From positions 22,892,001 to 22,956,000 of the forward strand of contig NC_080581.1 in NCBI RefSeq assembly GCF_029962835.1: 64,000 nucleotides of DNA. Reading direction: 5' to 3'. Of the stretch, positions 37,916 to 50,346 are shown in pieces. The translations under genes were made by a program, and so were the position numbers. The notes beneath the pieces are model-generated. The model was not told the origin of the DNA, made no database searches, and saw nothing but the letters and a program-made list of their open reading frames with translations. The DNA is from Magnolia sinica. Taxonomy: Eukaryota > Streptophyta > Magnoliopsida > Magnoliales > Magnoliaceae. The number at the start of each line of letters is the position of its first letter. The stretch's first letter is position 1.

Positions 37916-40900
37916 TATAACACCCTAGTTCTCATAACCCGAGGATATTCGCTTGAGTATGAGAACCTGAGGGTTACGTCATAAAATGAAGCAATCATTC
38001 TAACACATTTCTTAGCACAGAAATATAACTTCTATATATATGCCCTCAAAATGAGTCCAATGTATGTGAAATGGAAGCAAGTGGTAAAGTGAGATCCCAC
38101 AATAAGGGATTTAATTACAAACTCAAAGACAAACAAATATAATGTATGTCATATAACAAAACTAGTAAATCCTAAGCATTTAGTGGAGCTTCAGCGGCTA
38201 GACTACATCGTCGTACGGGCCCTCCTCGCCATACCCCTCCTCAGCAGCACCAAGAGTCCCATCATATGCACCATCCTCGGCCATCACACCTGTATCTATT
38301 CGATGCAACCGTACGATTGGGTGAGTGAAAACTCAGTGAAAATTTCCCGCAAAGATTCATGCATATCAAATCCTTTCAAAATAATTAAAACCAATGTAGT
38401 GAATTATAACAAGGAAAATAGGAATTCGTATGTATATGTAAGGATGTATAAATGTAAGCAGAAGTCATAGATCTGGGGATGCACATCCAGCTATCAAAAT
38501 AAAAGGGTCACCCGAGGTAGGTGTACTACCTGGAAAAGACCATGAAAGCGAGCGTGCCCAAGAATATCCTAACTCCTAGAAAAATACGCGGGGTATGCAT
38601 GAGGAGTACCTAAATCCCGAAAAAGACTCATGTAAATAGAGAGCACACAAAGTGGCACAATTACACATATTCTGTGAGTCCACTGAAGGGATAGAACCTT
38701 CAGTAAATCGTATAGGGTGTGGCTTACATTGAGCACTCGAAAAAGCTCATATGTCATGCGTGGATGTCATGCACCATGATACTCACGTACACTTCGTGGC
38801 ATTAACAAAATCACTTTCATAAATATGGGCAAGCTTATGGTCTTATAATAGGATGTCAGACATTCTAATGTGAGTTCAATATAATTCCATATACCTTTTC
38901 CAAGACCAATGAGGGCCCATAAATGTGACATGTGGAATGTAGTTAAGGAACTCATCCTACATTCCTCATGAAAGGTAACATCATACATAATCTCATCTAG
39001 TGAATTGAAATACCATGATTCTTATCATCACTAGTAGTACTATACCTAGAGCCAAGCAATTTCTAAAATACTATGTAAAACACAAGGCTAAGTCTAGATC
39101 TTATAGATATAGGATCTGTGAAATAGAAAAGGAAGTATTGACTCATGTTCATCATAGAAAATAGAAATAGAAGAAATAATTCACTATACATATTGTTCCA
39201 AATTTTAGAACACATCAGATTCAATTGAGAATGAGTCTAGCATATGTAAGGTGTAATGGGGAAATTCTACTATTTATAATATGATTGGGAATAAGATCTC
39301 TTGCCTCATGCATAACAGATAGAAATGTATATGTAACTATGCAATCTCAAACATGTCTTATGGAATATGATACAAGTCCTTAAATGAACTAGAGTAACAA
39401 TTCTAGGCATTCACTCATAGTGGATCAATGAACAAAGGAATGAAATCACAACTTTAATGTCCCTACACGTTAGGCTCAAAACTAGCTTAGAGTTTAATGA
39501 AATGAATGAAGCAATGTGGGACATTCCTCACCTCAGATGAGTCTCTTCCTTGCTTTGGTGCCCTTATAGGGTGGATTTACGAGATCCTAATTCACAATGA
39601 TGAATCAAATTCTCATTCTAATCAGTGTATGGAATTCATGTGTTAGGAGTTTATCCTTACTGGCTTGTTTCACAATTATTTGAAGGGATGGTTGTTCCTC
39701 CAGGAGAGTTGCTGTAAGTGATACCTAGACAAGCCATGTTGAGGTTTAGTGAGTCGTCACTGAGCCACTCGGAGAACAGGACGAGTTAACTCGGTGCCGA
39801 GTGGAATGTAGTGACCACCTTAAACAGTTAAGATAGATTTTATGTTACCTAATGGGATAAAGAGGCTGGGACGGACTGTCTTCCTAGATGATCTGAGTCA
39901 GGGCTTTTCCTGAAACAGAGATGAGTTTACAATTCAGTAATGACTCGACTCAGTGGATTCTATCGACGAGTCGGGTGTGATACCATAATAACGGTTGAAA
40001 TTAGGTTGTGATGCTCGATGGTGCGACCATGATGAGTCAAACTGATCACCCTCTCTAATATAAATCAAGATTTTCATCCTGATGCATAGATCTGAGCAAT
40101 GCCCGATTGAGACCGAGATGGGAGTGGATGTGAGGAACATTAGTCGAGTTGGGTGCAGTACCTGATCAGGGACTATTTTTGGATGCAGTAAGAGTCCAGG
40201 CGAGGTGTGCACTGCTTTGGGTTTGATGGGAGATCAAGGATCAACTCGATCCTGATCACCGTTTTGGGACGAAACAGCCTGAGATGAGGCTGGGGCTTGA
40301 GCTGCGAGAAGCTGGGCCTGCAGCGAGACTTTAGACGGCCGTCTGGAAACTTGTTCCAGCGGCAGACATTCTCAAACACCCACGTTCTTCTACTCTAACT
40401 ATCACTTCCTTCCCTCACAGCTATGGACGAGCCACACCTGGTTGACTCATTATCTGGTATGGCGTGGTCAAGTTGCAACCGAAAATGTAACTCTCACCAG
40501 AAGCCGATCCAAGCACCCACCCAATCTCTATCTTTCTCCTTATTCTCACTCTTTGTAAAAGAACAGGTCAGGCCAATGTCAACTCGCTTGTTAGAAAGGC
40601 CGAGACGAGTTGCTATAGAGCATGCAACCCGATCAAACGGCCACTTTCTCTCTCTCCTAATCTCTTTCTATTTCTTTCTCTAGCTTTCTCTTGGGAGTCA
40701 CCCTAAAATTTGGAGATTTGTAGTCGTGGTTATTTCTAGGTCCTTCCACAGTTAATCCCAAGGATTAGTGTACAGTTAACATAAAACGGTCGAGAAACCC
40801 ATCATTAGGGTCCAACACAATCACTAATCCTATGCATGGGCCCAGGCAACTTTCTTTGATAAGTTTTAAGTGAGATGGGCCACATGATAGACATCTTGGA

Positions 40901-42041
40901 TTGGAGAAAGGATCATCCTATCAAGATCCATTGCTGACAGTCAGTTCGGAAAAGATGACCCGATGATCATGGTAATTTTGCAATGGTCGACTGATCTGCG
41001 GATCTAGTATCTCCAAACGGTTTGAATGACGCCCAGGAAGCATGTATAGCCCACCCAACAGTAAGCAAGGACCATTGGTTATAACATTAATCCAGGAGAG
41101 GCGGTAACTTGTCGATGCAGCATCTCACCAAAATCTAGGTTCTGCTATGAGATTTTCATGCCGCCCTAGCTTCAATGCTCGGGATTCATCCGAGAGAAGC
41201 TTCCAGAGGCCAACGATCGGACGAGGTGAGTCGTTACTATAAGTAGAAAGATTCCTTCCACTTTCCGGCATGTAGGGGTCCATTTTTGGAAACCGATAGG
41301 GCTGACTGGGATTTCCCTGCGCACGTGGCCTCCATCCGATGACTCCCAATGGTTGGATTGGTCAGAGAAGAGGCAGACGTGGATATTTCGTCCCAATCAG
41401 CGTCATCCTCTCACGTTGCTCACTGGTTTGAGGACAGAGGCGGCACGGACGGTTTTCAATTTGGAGTCTCCTCATGTTTGGGGTCGGTGGGACCCTATCT
41501 GTCATGTGGATGGTCCAGATCTGGCTCTCTTATTCGAAAAATGTTCGTTTGCACTGTCAAATGGATAGTTCTATTGAAACGACGCTGGGCGAGAGGGAAA
41601 TTTTTGAATTTCCTTCCCCATTTGCGAAATTCATCAGGTCAAAGCTTCTTTGACCCGATGACTTGATCTCGTGCATAGCGTGTGAACGCTATTTGTGTAT
41701 ACTCTCGGAACAGATGTGTGGTCCACGACATGATCCAACTCGATCCATGCCAATCATAGGTCATAGAGGTTCTCCTAGTATCTACGGCTTAAAGGTTGGT
41801 AGGTGTCAATGATGGTTTCCCTGTCTTTCAAAGGTTTGTAGTTGGTAAGTGATAATTTATTATGGTTTCTGATTACCCGTGATTAATATGAGCCATCAAT
41901 TTTCTTAGAGAGCTGTTTAAATAAAGTTTGGCCGTTAATTTTGCAACATTAGGTGGCTGATCTTAATTGCAACGGCGTGTGGAGAGTTTAGTTATTTTAA
42001 ATTTCTATTTAGGTTCTTGGGTTAAGGCCTGACTTGTTACA
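37916..42041 (-). repeat. G1 5' LTR (4126 bp)
   Basis: It matches the 3' LTR throughout and shows the empty target of C1 (AAAGGTAACATCATACA near 38975). The short frames seen in it are also present in the other LTR and carry no known domain. Confidence 0.92.
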
Positions 42042-42092
42042 GTTGCCACCTCGCTCTCAAGCTGTCAGCACGCAATCCGCATCATGTAAGGA

Positions 42093-42589
42093 CAGTACGC
42101 AGTGGTATATGGGGCGGTGCCTACCGCTAACTCAATGCCACATGGGGTACATGCATAAGATCCAACCCCTCCATTTGGTGGGCTGCCTAGTATTCGCTCT
42201 GGTATCCAAAAATCTGGACGATCCAGAATATAGGTATAGCCCATACCACAGGTAACGGTTGGGATGCCGATGCGCAGTTATGAGTGGGACCATTGTGGTG
42301 TTTATATGACATCCACTCCATTGAATGGACGTACCTAATGAGGATGTAGGATTCGCTAACATTCATGTTATTCGAAAACTCATATGGGCCACACCAAACT
42401 AAAACAAAGGTTTTAAGCGTGATTTTACATTGTTCTCATGGTGTTTACCACGTGAGCTTCTGATTAGCCTGATTTTTGGTATCAAGACCAAGCAGAGTGT
42501 GTCTCACCCGATGGATGGATGGATCTAATATACATAAAGCCATTCCCCTACATTACTTGTAGGCACGCTGCAGGGATGAACACGATGAG
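42093..42589. other. Dispersed repeats, no gene
   Basis: GGGCCACACC and CATCCACTCC type blocks resemble the MITE and R-LTR modules but are strongly diverged. I see no coding sequence or clear ends. Confidence 0.4.
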
Positions 42590-43260
42590 CTCGATCAGTC
42601 TTTCTCAAGCACAGCTACTCTCCTCACGGATACTTCTCGAATCCACAAGAAAAATAAATAAAAATAATTCTAAACTATTTAAAATAAATTTGTTGATGAT
42701 TGATAAACGAGTCTACAACCCTTTAAATAGAGATATGAAGAATTGGAAGAAGTTTAGGAATTAAACTATAACTAAAACTCTCTAAAATTTATAACTTACC
42801 ATAAATAGTAGATTTTTTGTTTATAGTAAGTGTCCTATGTGACTTAACCATGTTGTTCTCCTAATTCTTCTAAACACTTTTTTATGTTAGGCACGACTCT
42901 AAAGCCCAACGGATAATGTTGGACACAACTCTTAAAGCCCAATGGATGAAGAGTTATAGTCAAACCAAATCTTACTAAAAATAGTAAAAATGGAAACAAA
43001 AATGGAATTCGACCATCGACATGATGGAATCTCGAAATTCAGCATGGGCAACCTGGCATTGCCTGATTGGTTGGCTAAAGTAGCTCGTCCTACCCCAAAA
43101 TCATATATGGTACGTTGAGTAACTCATTCTAGTTTGCAATATATGCTGTTTTAATGTTCTGACGGTCTTGATGACTTATGCCTCTAATCGGGCCTTCTCT
43201 GATCTACCTTGGACATGAAAGTGTCCACAACCCGCTCTATATCAGCAAGTCACCCAATGG
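42590..43260 (-). repeat. Unclassified repeat, copy 1 (inverted relative to copy 2)
   Basis: The reverse complement of this stretch matches 43880-44670. Shared parts include GAGCTACTTTAGC, GAGATTCCAT, GGAGAACAACATGGTTA, GGACACTTACTAT and the CTATTTAAGGG region. Low coding potential and an internal TATTTAA box suggest a solo LTR, but TG..CA ends were not fixed. Confidence 0.65.
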
Positions 43261-43879
43261 GTTCAGCAATACAGCAATACAGACGTAAGAAGAAGAAAAA
43301 ACTGTTATGAGAATCAGAATAGTAAGATCTTTTTGGATGGACAATCGTGATTTGAACTGGGATTTAAGCAATCACATCAACTGTCTTATGTTCAATAGAA
43401 TCATGTTGCATACATGTTGGAGTTAGAAGACTTGAAAGGAATGCTAGGATACATCATTATTTGTCATTTCTTCTTGAACAAACTGAATTTTCACGATTCC
43501 ATTCAGTTGTGAATCCAAACGCGGCCTAAAGGAAGCAACTAATCATGAGAGGAATCAAGTGTCATGATATTTGTATGAGCGATTATGGGCCTAATGCTGC
43601 TCATGTAACAATCGAGTCCATGATTACAGCAAACCTTAGTCACACGTGTTGGAACCTGTGGGCTGTGTCAGGCCCACCCGTGATGTGTATGTGGAATCTA
43701 AACCGTCAAGCGGTGTGCCTCCTCATGATAACTGTGCATCCGAAGAATCATCCCTAGCACGAATCAGGTGCCATAGAGAACAGTGTACAGTCACTCCTAA
43801 AATCTATTAATTCACTTCGTTCGGTGGGGTCTACCTGATGACGGGTTTGGATTTACATGTAAACAACACTCTCGATCCA
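43261..43879. other. Spacer between inverted repeats, no gene
   Basis: It contains a diverged GGCCCACCCGTGATGTGTATG block at 43670-43700 and otherwise unassigned sequence. Confidence 0.4.
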
Positions 43880-43995
43880 CATTCTTATGCCCAGTTAGGT
43901 AATTTATGTAGAGTGCGTAACGGACAATTTCATGGCCAAGATAGACCAAAGAAGGCCCGATCGGAGGCGGAAGTGATCTAGACCGTCAAAACTTA

Positions 43996-43997
<2 letters not shown>

Positions 43998-44055
<58 letters not shown>
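43998..44055. repeat. (TA)n microsatellite
   Basis: About 29 uninterrupted TA units. Confidence 0.97.
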
Positions 44056-44057
<2 letters not shown>

Positions 44058-44067
44058 AAATATATAA

Positions 44068-44103
44068 ATTATATATGGTATGTCGAATAACTTATTCCGG
44101 TTT

Positions 44104-44159
<56 letters not shown>

Positions 44160-44196
44160 AAACTGGAATAAGTTATTCGACATACCATATATAATT
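44068..44196. repeat. Large AT-centred palindrome
   Basis: The arms AATTATATATGGTATGTCGA and beyond, through GGTTTGAGATAT, are complementary to the right arm through ATATATCTCAAACTGG, with one mismatch. A (TA)n core of about 50 bp sits between them. It could form a long hairpin or cruciform. Confidence 0.9.
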
Positions 44197-44670
44197 TTGG
44201 ATAGCAGAAGCTACTTTAGCTAACCAACTTGCTATGTCGGGTTGCCCCCGCTGAATTTGCGAGATTCCATTATAGCGACAGTTGAAAATCCATTTTATTT
44301 TTATTTTTTCTTTTAGCTTTATTAGTTGTTTCCAACATGAAAAAGGCCTAGAAAATTTAGGAGAACAACATGGTTAGGCCAATTAGGACACTTACTATTT
44401 TTGGCCGATAACCAAGAAGTCCAAAGGAAATCATGACCGTCTATAAATAGTAAGTTTACTATTTATAGTAAGTCATGATTTTAGGGAGTTTGAGTTATAG
44501 TTTGATTATGAAACTTTGGTTCATATTACTATTTAAGGGACTGTAAACTCTCTTTTTTTATTATTATCCATCAATTTATTTTGAATTCTATTAGAATTTA
44601 TTTATATTTTCTATCTCTCCTCATGGATTTAAGGAATATATGTGAGGAGTCTAGAGAAGCTTTATGGATT

Positions 44671-45163
44671 CGGAGTAATTATCCCCTGAGGAAGACAATG
44701 CTGGATGTGTGTTGCAACTAGAAGCTGATAAAAAATGGGCGTTTGGAATTCTCACAGGACCGTCCAAACACAGTGCAACGAGCAGCTTAGTCGATGTAAT
44801 CGTTGCTGCGGCGGTTTTTGTGTAGATGATTGTATGTGCCAGAGATGGTACATATCAAGAGAAAGTGACCATCTTGGGTGGGCCATCTTTCATTTGTAGA
44901 GAACGGGCCACAGTACTCTGCCCAGGATGGGCCACATATGCAATGATACTCATCCATCCAATTACTAAAATTATGCATCTAAATCCATTTCGTTGAGTTG
45001 GGGTCAGCCAATTTATTTAGTAGTATTGAAAAATCAAGCACTGAGGCCGTCTTATTCTACCAAAGCCCAACTTGAAGTGGATAGCAAAAAGGCGACTCGG
45101 CCCACAGAGTCCATATTCATACATGTTCCTCAGTCCTTGACATATTATGCAGATACTACGCAA

Positions 45164-45210
<47 letters not shown>

Positions 45211-45794
45211 GTAACTGGCAGTGGTCCGAAATTGCCGTGAACAAATGATCTTAATCACTATAGGACTGTCTATGGGCCTAATCAGCCACGACGACGGGAT
45301 CAGAAGAAGCCCACAACCTTCCTTTTTTTCTTGTATAAAATCTTAGACCCTGGTCCAGCCCTCATACAGAAAAAGTGGGCCAAAAGCCCTGTCACAATAG
45401 CCATAAAAAATGTTAGATTTTCCCTATTCGAGCACAAAATGGTGTTATGAATAGGCTAGGCCAGCCCGCTTATTTGTTATGTTTGGCTCTCAATTCACAA
45501 TTGGGGAAACAATGGTCCCTTTCCATAAACGATCTTCCTAGTTATAATTGACCAACATTTGCTATTGCCTCCCCCTTAATTTCAATTAGTAGGATTTAAT
45601 TTAGATTTAGGTGTCATTGGATCAATTGAAAAGTAAGTTTAGAAATTTAATTTAATTGCTGAAACTTGAAGTGCTGATTTGCATTTTTGCAATAATTTTA
45701 GGGATATTTTAGTTAAAAGTGAAAAGAAATTTCAATGCACCGTCACTTTGAGCATTAATTGAAGGAAGAAGACCCGTATTTTCGGAGTAAATTA
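44671..45794. other. Intergenic, no gene seen
   Basis: No domain is recognisable on either strand. Besides a (CT)n run at 45167-45208 the stretch is unassigned. Confidence 0.4.
45167..45208. repeat. (CT)n microsatellite
   Basis: About 21 uninterrupted CT units. Confidence 0.97.
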
Positions 45795-46135
45795 TACCTC
45801 CGATGTGGGTTGTCCATCGTGCGCGACCTGCCTTGGATATGGCCAGTGCTCATCATTAGGCCGACCTTTGAAGTAGATTGTCCATCATGTGGGGCCTACC
45901 TTGATGTGGATCATCCATCATGTGAGGCCCACCATTATTAATTACCCATCATGTGCAGCCCACCTTTGAAGTGGGTTCCCATCATGTGGGCCCCACCTTC
46001 ATTAATGTGGGTTGTCCATCATGCGCAGCCCACCTTGGATGTGGGTCATTCATCATTAGAGGGGAAACATTTGTTGTGATTTGTCCATTATGTGGGGCCA
46101 CCTTGATGTGTCATCATCATGTGGGGCCCACTAGA
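45795..46135. repeat. GTCCATCATGTGGGGCCCACC minisatellite
   Basis: About eight degenerate units of 30-50 bp contain TTGTCCATCATGTG, GGGCCCACC and TTGATGTGG. The frames at 45759-46228 run through the repeat and are spurious. Confidence 0.8.
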
Positions 46136-46239
46136 TCATTTACTCAGTCATTGGATGATTTTTCCAATCTCATGATCTTAGATCTTAGAAGGCATTCATG
46201 GCCACCGAGAGCATACTTCCTTAAATAATTTCCTAAGTT

Positions 46240-47600
46240 GCTTTTGTTGGGAATCAGCAGAAGCAAACCGTGAATCTGGATCAAACAAGATTAAGCAAAT
46301 GAAATCAAGCAATCACAAAGCACACATGATTTTATGTGAAATCTCTTACTCTTGTCCTACACAAACAAATTGAGAATCAATAAGCAACGCATTGATGTGA
46401 AAACTCTGTTCATCGGTACCATCTAGTAGAGGCATTGTATTATCAAGGGTTGACAACTCAGATGGTGGCCGTAACTGGATGGTTTTAATTCCCAGAGTCA
46501 TATCGAGCAATTCGTCCATCTCCCGAATCATATCATCATTCAATTCAAGAGAGTGGTCCAAACATGCATCACAAAGGTTGGAAGGTTTAAGTGAAAGTGG
46601 TTCATCCTCCACGTTTAAATTGGTCATGTCAGATAGGTGGAGTAGATCACTATGGTTGACAACTTCCTAAACCTCTTGATCATTGATATGAGCCAAACTT
46701 GAAATTGAATCTCAACACTCACCATCGTCCAATTTAGTGCAGTATACACTTAGGATGGGATCACATTCCTCACATTCTATTCTTAGATTGGGTTGAGGTT
46801 CGAATAAACTAATGTCTTCTTCATCATCAATTGTGTCATATGAGTGAGGTGTGTCAGAATTATTATATTTGAAAGACACCTACGTCTCTTGATCATTCCT
46901 TTGGATCGTCATCGAAATCGACTCTTCGAAAAATTGAACCAAACGCTTATCAACACAATCCAACTCTTCATTCCAAATTCCAGAATTCTCCACAAGCGAG
47001 TTTGGATTACTTTCCTCGCATTGTGTTTCTGGATTGGATTGTGGTTAGAATGAACGAGCCGCCACTATCTTATTGATGAGTAAATTAAGCGCTTCTAATG
47101 TTTTTCTAATTTCCGCAAGACAATCCACGTTATGCTGAAATGAATCCTCTTGGATCGTTTCTGGTTGGATCTCAAAGCTAGGGGATCCAAGAGAATAATC
47201 ATTATAACATGTTGTTGGTTCATCTTCTCAATTTTGATGTTTACACTGGTTATCGTCATATGGATCATAGGTGGGAGAGTATGATGGTTATTGAATATAA
47301 TCTCTCATTGTTTTCTTCTTGTTTGATGGTTGATTATAATTCTCACTCCCACAAGTCTGACAACCCCAATATTCACACATTGTTTCCTTAATCCTTAGGG
47401 TGTAATTATTCTCCCTTATATGATCACGTAAGGACTTCTTAACCGGTGGAACATTATATTCTGATCGGTTCTCGATGATGGTTTTAGAAAAGTTTTGAGA
47501 CATAGGCTGTTTTCTAACATAATCATCATACATCCCTTCCCAAGATCCCTTAACTATCTCAACATACTTATGTGCCCACTCTTTCATATACATGGTGAAA
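46240..47600 (-). pseudogene. gag-like region of a non-autonomous LTR element (fossil)
   Basis: On the - strand a start at 47593 gives MYMKEWAHKYVEIVKGSWEG and then an acidic, Glu/Asn-rich protein with no pol domain. Further open pieces (for example IREMDELLDMTLGIKTIQL near 46480) continue to about 46346. A T-rich leader with repeated TTTCTAATTTTG units precedes it (47600-48140). The layout leader - short gag-like frame - no pol fits non-autonomous plant LTR elements such as LARD or TR-GAG types; the assignment is inference. The region is broken and I find no 3' LTR below it. Confidence 0.45.
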
Positions 47601-48140
47601 CCCTAACTCTAAATCATAAGCCTAAAGGAAAATTCCTACAGCAATATAGAAAGTTAGTGGATGAGAAGTTAGAAGGAAATTACCAAATTAGAAGTTCCTA
47701 TGCTAGATCCTGCAAAACAAACAACAACAACCAAAAAAAAAGTCAGTTCTAAGAATAGAAGGTCTAAAAATAGAAAATTCCTAAAATAGAAATAGAAATT
47801 AAACTAGTTTCTAAAAAGGAAAAATTTCTAAAAACCGTAAATAGAAAGTTTCTAAACTAGTTAGGAAAGCTCTAAACCTAAAATAGAAATTAAGTTTCTA
47901 ATAAAAGAAATCTTGGAATAGAAAGTTTCTATAAATAGAAAATAAAACCTACAAAATTAGAAAACTAGAAAGAGATTACCAAATTAGAAAACTTAAAAAT
48001 AGAAAAATAGAAAAATTAGAAAGAGATTACCAAATTAGAAAGTATATGTCAAGATCCTACAAAACAAGAAAGTTAAGTTAGTTTTTAAAAATCAACAGAA
48101 AAACCTAGTCCTAAAACTAGAAAACTAGAAAAACCATAAT

Positions 48141-48240
48141 CACTACACCACAAACGTCATTTAGGAATGGTTTTAAGCCGTTCCTAAAAGAGGCATCGCA
48201 AAAAATCTGAGACGGTTCAATACCGTATCAAGTACCGTTT
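48141..48240 (+). repeat. CACTA left terminus with subterminal inverted motif
   Basis: CACTACACCACAAACGTCAT is followed by TAGGAATGGTTTTAAGCCGTTCCTA, an almost perfect inverted repeat centred near 48178. More GACGGTTC/ACCGTTTC motifs follow. CACTA transposases bind such short subterminal repeats. Confidence 0.85.
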
Positions 48241-49206
48241 CAAAATTGTTCTTAATGTTACCAACGGTCAAACTGCAAATATTCGGAACGGTATTTTTCA
48301 TTATTTACACACGGCCAATAAAAGTTGTACATTTGTTTTTATATTTAAAAACCATAGAATATTATATACAATTAAAAATTAATATTGAACAAATATGGTG
48401 CAACTTTATAATAAAAATTATATATATTTACAACAATAAGTTTACAATTGCATGAATACAATAAAAATAAATAAATAAAATCTTCCATGACGTGCTCCAC
48501 TCCTAGAGAAAACACAAGGTCCCACCATTCCTTAGGATGACCTTAACCAATCCCAATCCTCTCATTGCCGCTCTCATAAGGCTTTTGAATCAATTTTTGC
48601 CACCTTGAAAGAAAGAAAATGTAAGGAACAGAATAAAAGACAACAATGAATGAGAATTAGCAAATGTGTCTATTGTTTGATCTTCACATACATGTTACCA
48701 CTTCTCACATGAGAGGTGGTCCACATGCAAGCATGTGGGTGCGCCTATTTCTTATTTAGAAAAACTTACGCTCTTGGTAACCAATGCTTAATCATAAAAG
48801 GGAACTTCACATGAAAGTAACTCAGGCTCTTTGGTTTGTGTTTTCTAGTTGATAAAATTGCATATGTATGCATTTCACAATCCAAATTTGAGGAATCATT
48901 ACCACTCATCGGATTCCATAAGAGTTAAAAATGTATCCATACTAAACCTAGGTGAAAGCTTTGATTTCAGCACAATCATTTAGCTTAGAATCTAGAATCT
49001 TTTCAACATATGATTACTCAGGAAATGAGGTGGGTAATTCATCTATTGGGAATGTGGAGGCATTTTGGGTAATGCCGCAACGGATATTCAAATTAAAAAT
49101 GAAATGGAAATCTACGTTTCTGTTTTTCAACAAGAAAAGAATGAACATGCTGAAAATCAGTAACGGAGCAAATGTTTTCTACATTAATGATGATAAAAAG
49201 AAATAC
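48241..49206. other. CACTA interior, no recognised gene
   Basis: AT-rich sequence. Nothing on either strand matches a family I know. Confidence 0.4.
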
Positions 49207-49738
49207 CTGACGTTCCAGATTTTGCTATGGTTCCTAGGTTCTTGATCAGATCTTCCTTTGTCATCCCAATACCTCGGTCACAAATAGAAAGAATTTTCTT
49301 CTCCTCGTCCAATTTCATCTGCATTATACGACAAATACAGCAAACTAAAATGTTAAAAAGAGAAACTAACCCACTTCTCAGAATGTTAATATCAAACATC
49401 ATTCTTATGGTGCGATGTGATGCACCAGCAACTTGAATGCACGTATTGGTCTAATAAAGTGGAAACAACCAAACTTTAAAATCCTTCTCCACAGCTTGCT
49501 TATATTGATGGCCTATAAATCACTTTCAAGTTGGAATTGAAAAACACAGCTTTACTTCCTCATTATAAATATTAGGAAACATCATTGTTCTTTGTCATTT
49601 CCAATATCACCTTCACCCAAAATAATTAGTATACTAAAAAATGAGCCATCACTAACCAGGATCTCAAGCTTTGCAGTATCGCCTTTCACCCAAAATATCC
49701 TTATCCGTAAGCGAAAGAAATCTGATCTTATCCAATGC
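49207..49738 (-). pseudogene. Captured HSP90-7 / GRP94 (endoplasmin) fragment, two exons
   Basis: Exon one (49738-49657) reads ALDKIRFLSLTDKDILGE, then shifts frame by one extra base before the rest of the exon. Exon two (49318-49207) reads [19 protein letters not shown] then [18 protein letters not shown]. This is the ATP-binding N-terminal domain of the ER-resident HSP90; the DRGIGMT loop contacts nucleotide. Both exons keep AG at their 5' and GT at their 3' border, with an intron of 338 bp between them, so genomic DNA was captured. The family protein is about 800 residues; only about 65 are represented. R is replaced by C before DRGIGM. It is a non-functional piece, but its identity is clear. 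Confidence 0.92.
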
Positions 49739-50271
49739 CTGCCAAACAAACGGAACGTGTCACATTAAAACCACCTGCTATGTCAATTAAAGAGACAGGG
49801 CCAAATTTTTTTGTATTTATTTATCTTTTATCTTCTTCTTCTACATTTATGTTGTTTTGGTTTGAGAGAAGTTCAAACATACTCTTAAGTTGGTAGTGTT
49901 GTTTCATGCACATACCAGGCCCAGTTGCACCATGGCTAGACGTGTAAGAAGCACAAAAGGCTGTAGAGGTCTTCCATATTATTCTGTAACCATTTCAAAA
50001 CAGGCATTTTAATGGCTATTGTAATTTATTTAAGACCCACCAGCTAAAATGATAAAAAAAATCAGATCTGGAACCCAGTAATGCTAATATTGAGAAAGGG
50101 AAAGGTGTCATGCCATGTGGATAGGCCAGCCACTTCATTGACTCAATTCTAAGCTGAATCACTTGGCTTTGCCAGAAACCAAGCACTGCACAGCTTTTTC
50201 ATCCATAAACTTTGTTTTTTTTTTCTTTATAAAAAATAAATAATAAATAAAATAAAAAGAAAAATGCTAAC
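49739..50271. other. CACTA interior, no recognised exon
   Basis: Non-coding AT-rich sequence that may include intron of the captured HSP90 piece. Confidence 0.4.
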
Positions 50272-50346
50272 CTCAAATGTTGATTCCTCAATATCCTCGT
50301 CATTATAATCCAGGAGCGCATCCAATGAGAGTGAAATTGAGCGAAG
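50272..50346 (-). pseudogene. Captured exon, tentatively SHORT ROOT IN SALT MEDIUM 1-like
   Basis: A 75 bp stretch bounded by GCAG and GTTAGC reads LRSISLSLDALLDYNDEDIEESTFE without a stop. Exact splice borders around an open phase-0 block make it a convincing exon. The acidic motif LDALLDYNDEDIEESTFE resembles, from memory, the C-terminal part of plant CCAR1/RSA1-type nuclear proteins. The assignment is weak; that it is exonic is much surer. Confidence 0.4.

Larger units (their letters stand above)
10957..42041 (-). mobile_element. G1: Ty3/Gypsy chromovirus-like element (Tekay/Del type)
   Basis: On the - strand the order is 5' LTR (42041-37916), primer site, leader, gag, protease, RT, RNase H, integrase with a chromodomain-like tail, polypurine tract, and 3' LTR (23370-10957). 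The two LTRs, net of the C1 insertion, are about 4126 and 4121 bp. They start TGTAACAA and end GGGTGTTATA. Hand comparison of about 140 bp of one end gives nine differences. Three younger elements interrupt it: C1, R3 and the small LTR element at 31323. The element is a broken fossil with several breaks in its coding part besides these insertions. A clean target duplication is not visible (AGTAG versus GTTGC). Confidence 0.9.
10497..42085. mobile_element. Foldback MITE, split by element G1
   Basis: The left arm (about 10497-10720) and right arm (about 10740-10956, continued at 42042-42085 beyond G1) are inverted copies of each other. For example, CTACTGACGGTGCTCTG at 10514 matches the complement of the sequence ending at 10956. 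Arms are about 200 bp and clearly diverged. The outer ends are GGACGTGGATTGC and GCAATCCGCATC. Candidate target duplicates are GTAAGGA at 10490-10496 and 42086-42092. Without G1 the element would be about 500 bp. Its arms carry the CCACCATAATTTATG / TTTTTCCAG type motifs that recur across the window. The superfamily is unclear; a 7-9 bp duplication would suit hAT or Mutator. Confidence 0.65.
43880..44670 (+). repeat. Unclassified repeat, copy 2, with AT expansion
   Basis: This copy has the same family content as copy 1 in reverse orientation. Its continuity is broken by a long (TA)n run and a hairpin (43998-44196) that copy 1 lacks. Confidence 0.65.
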
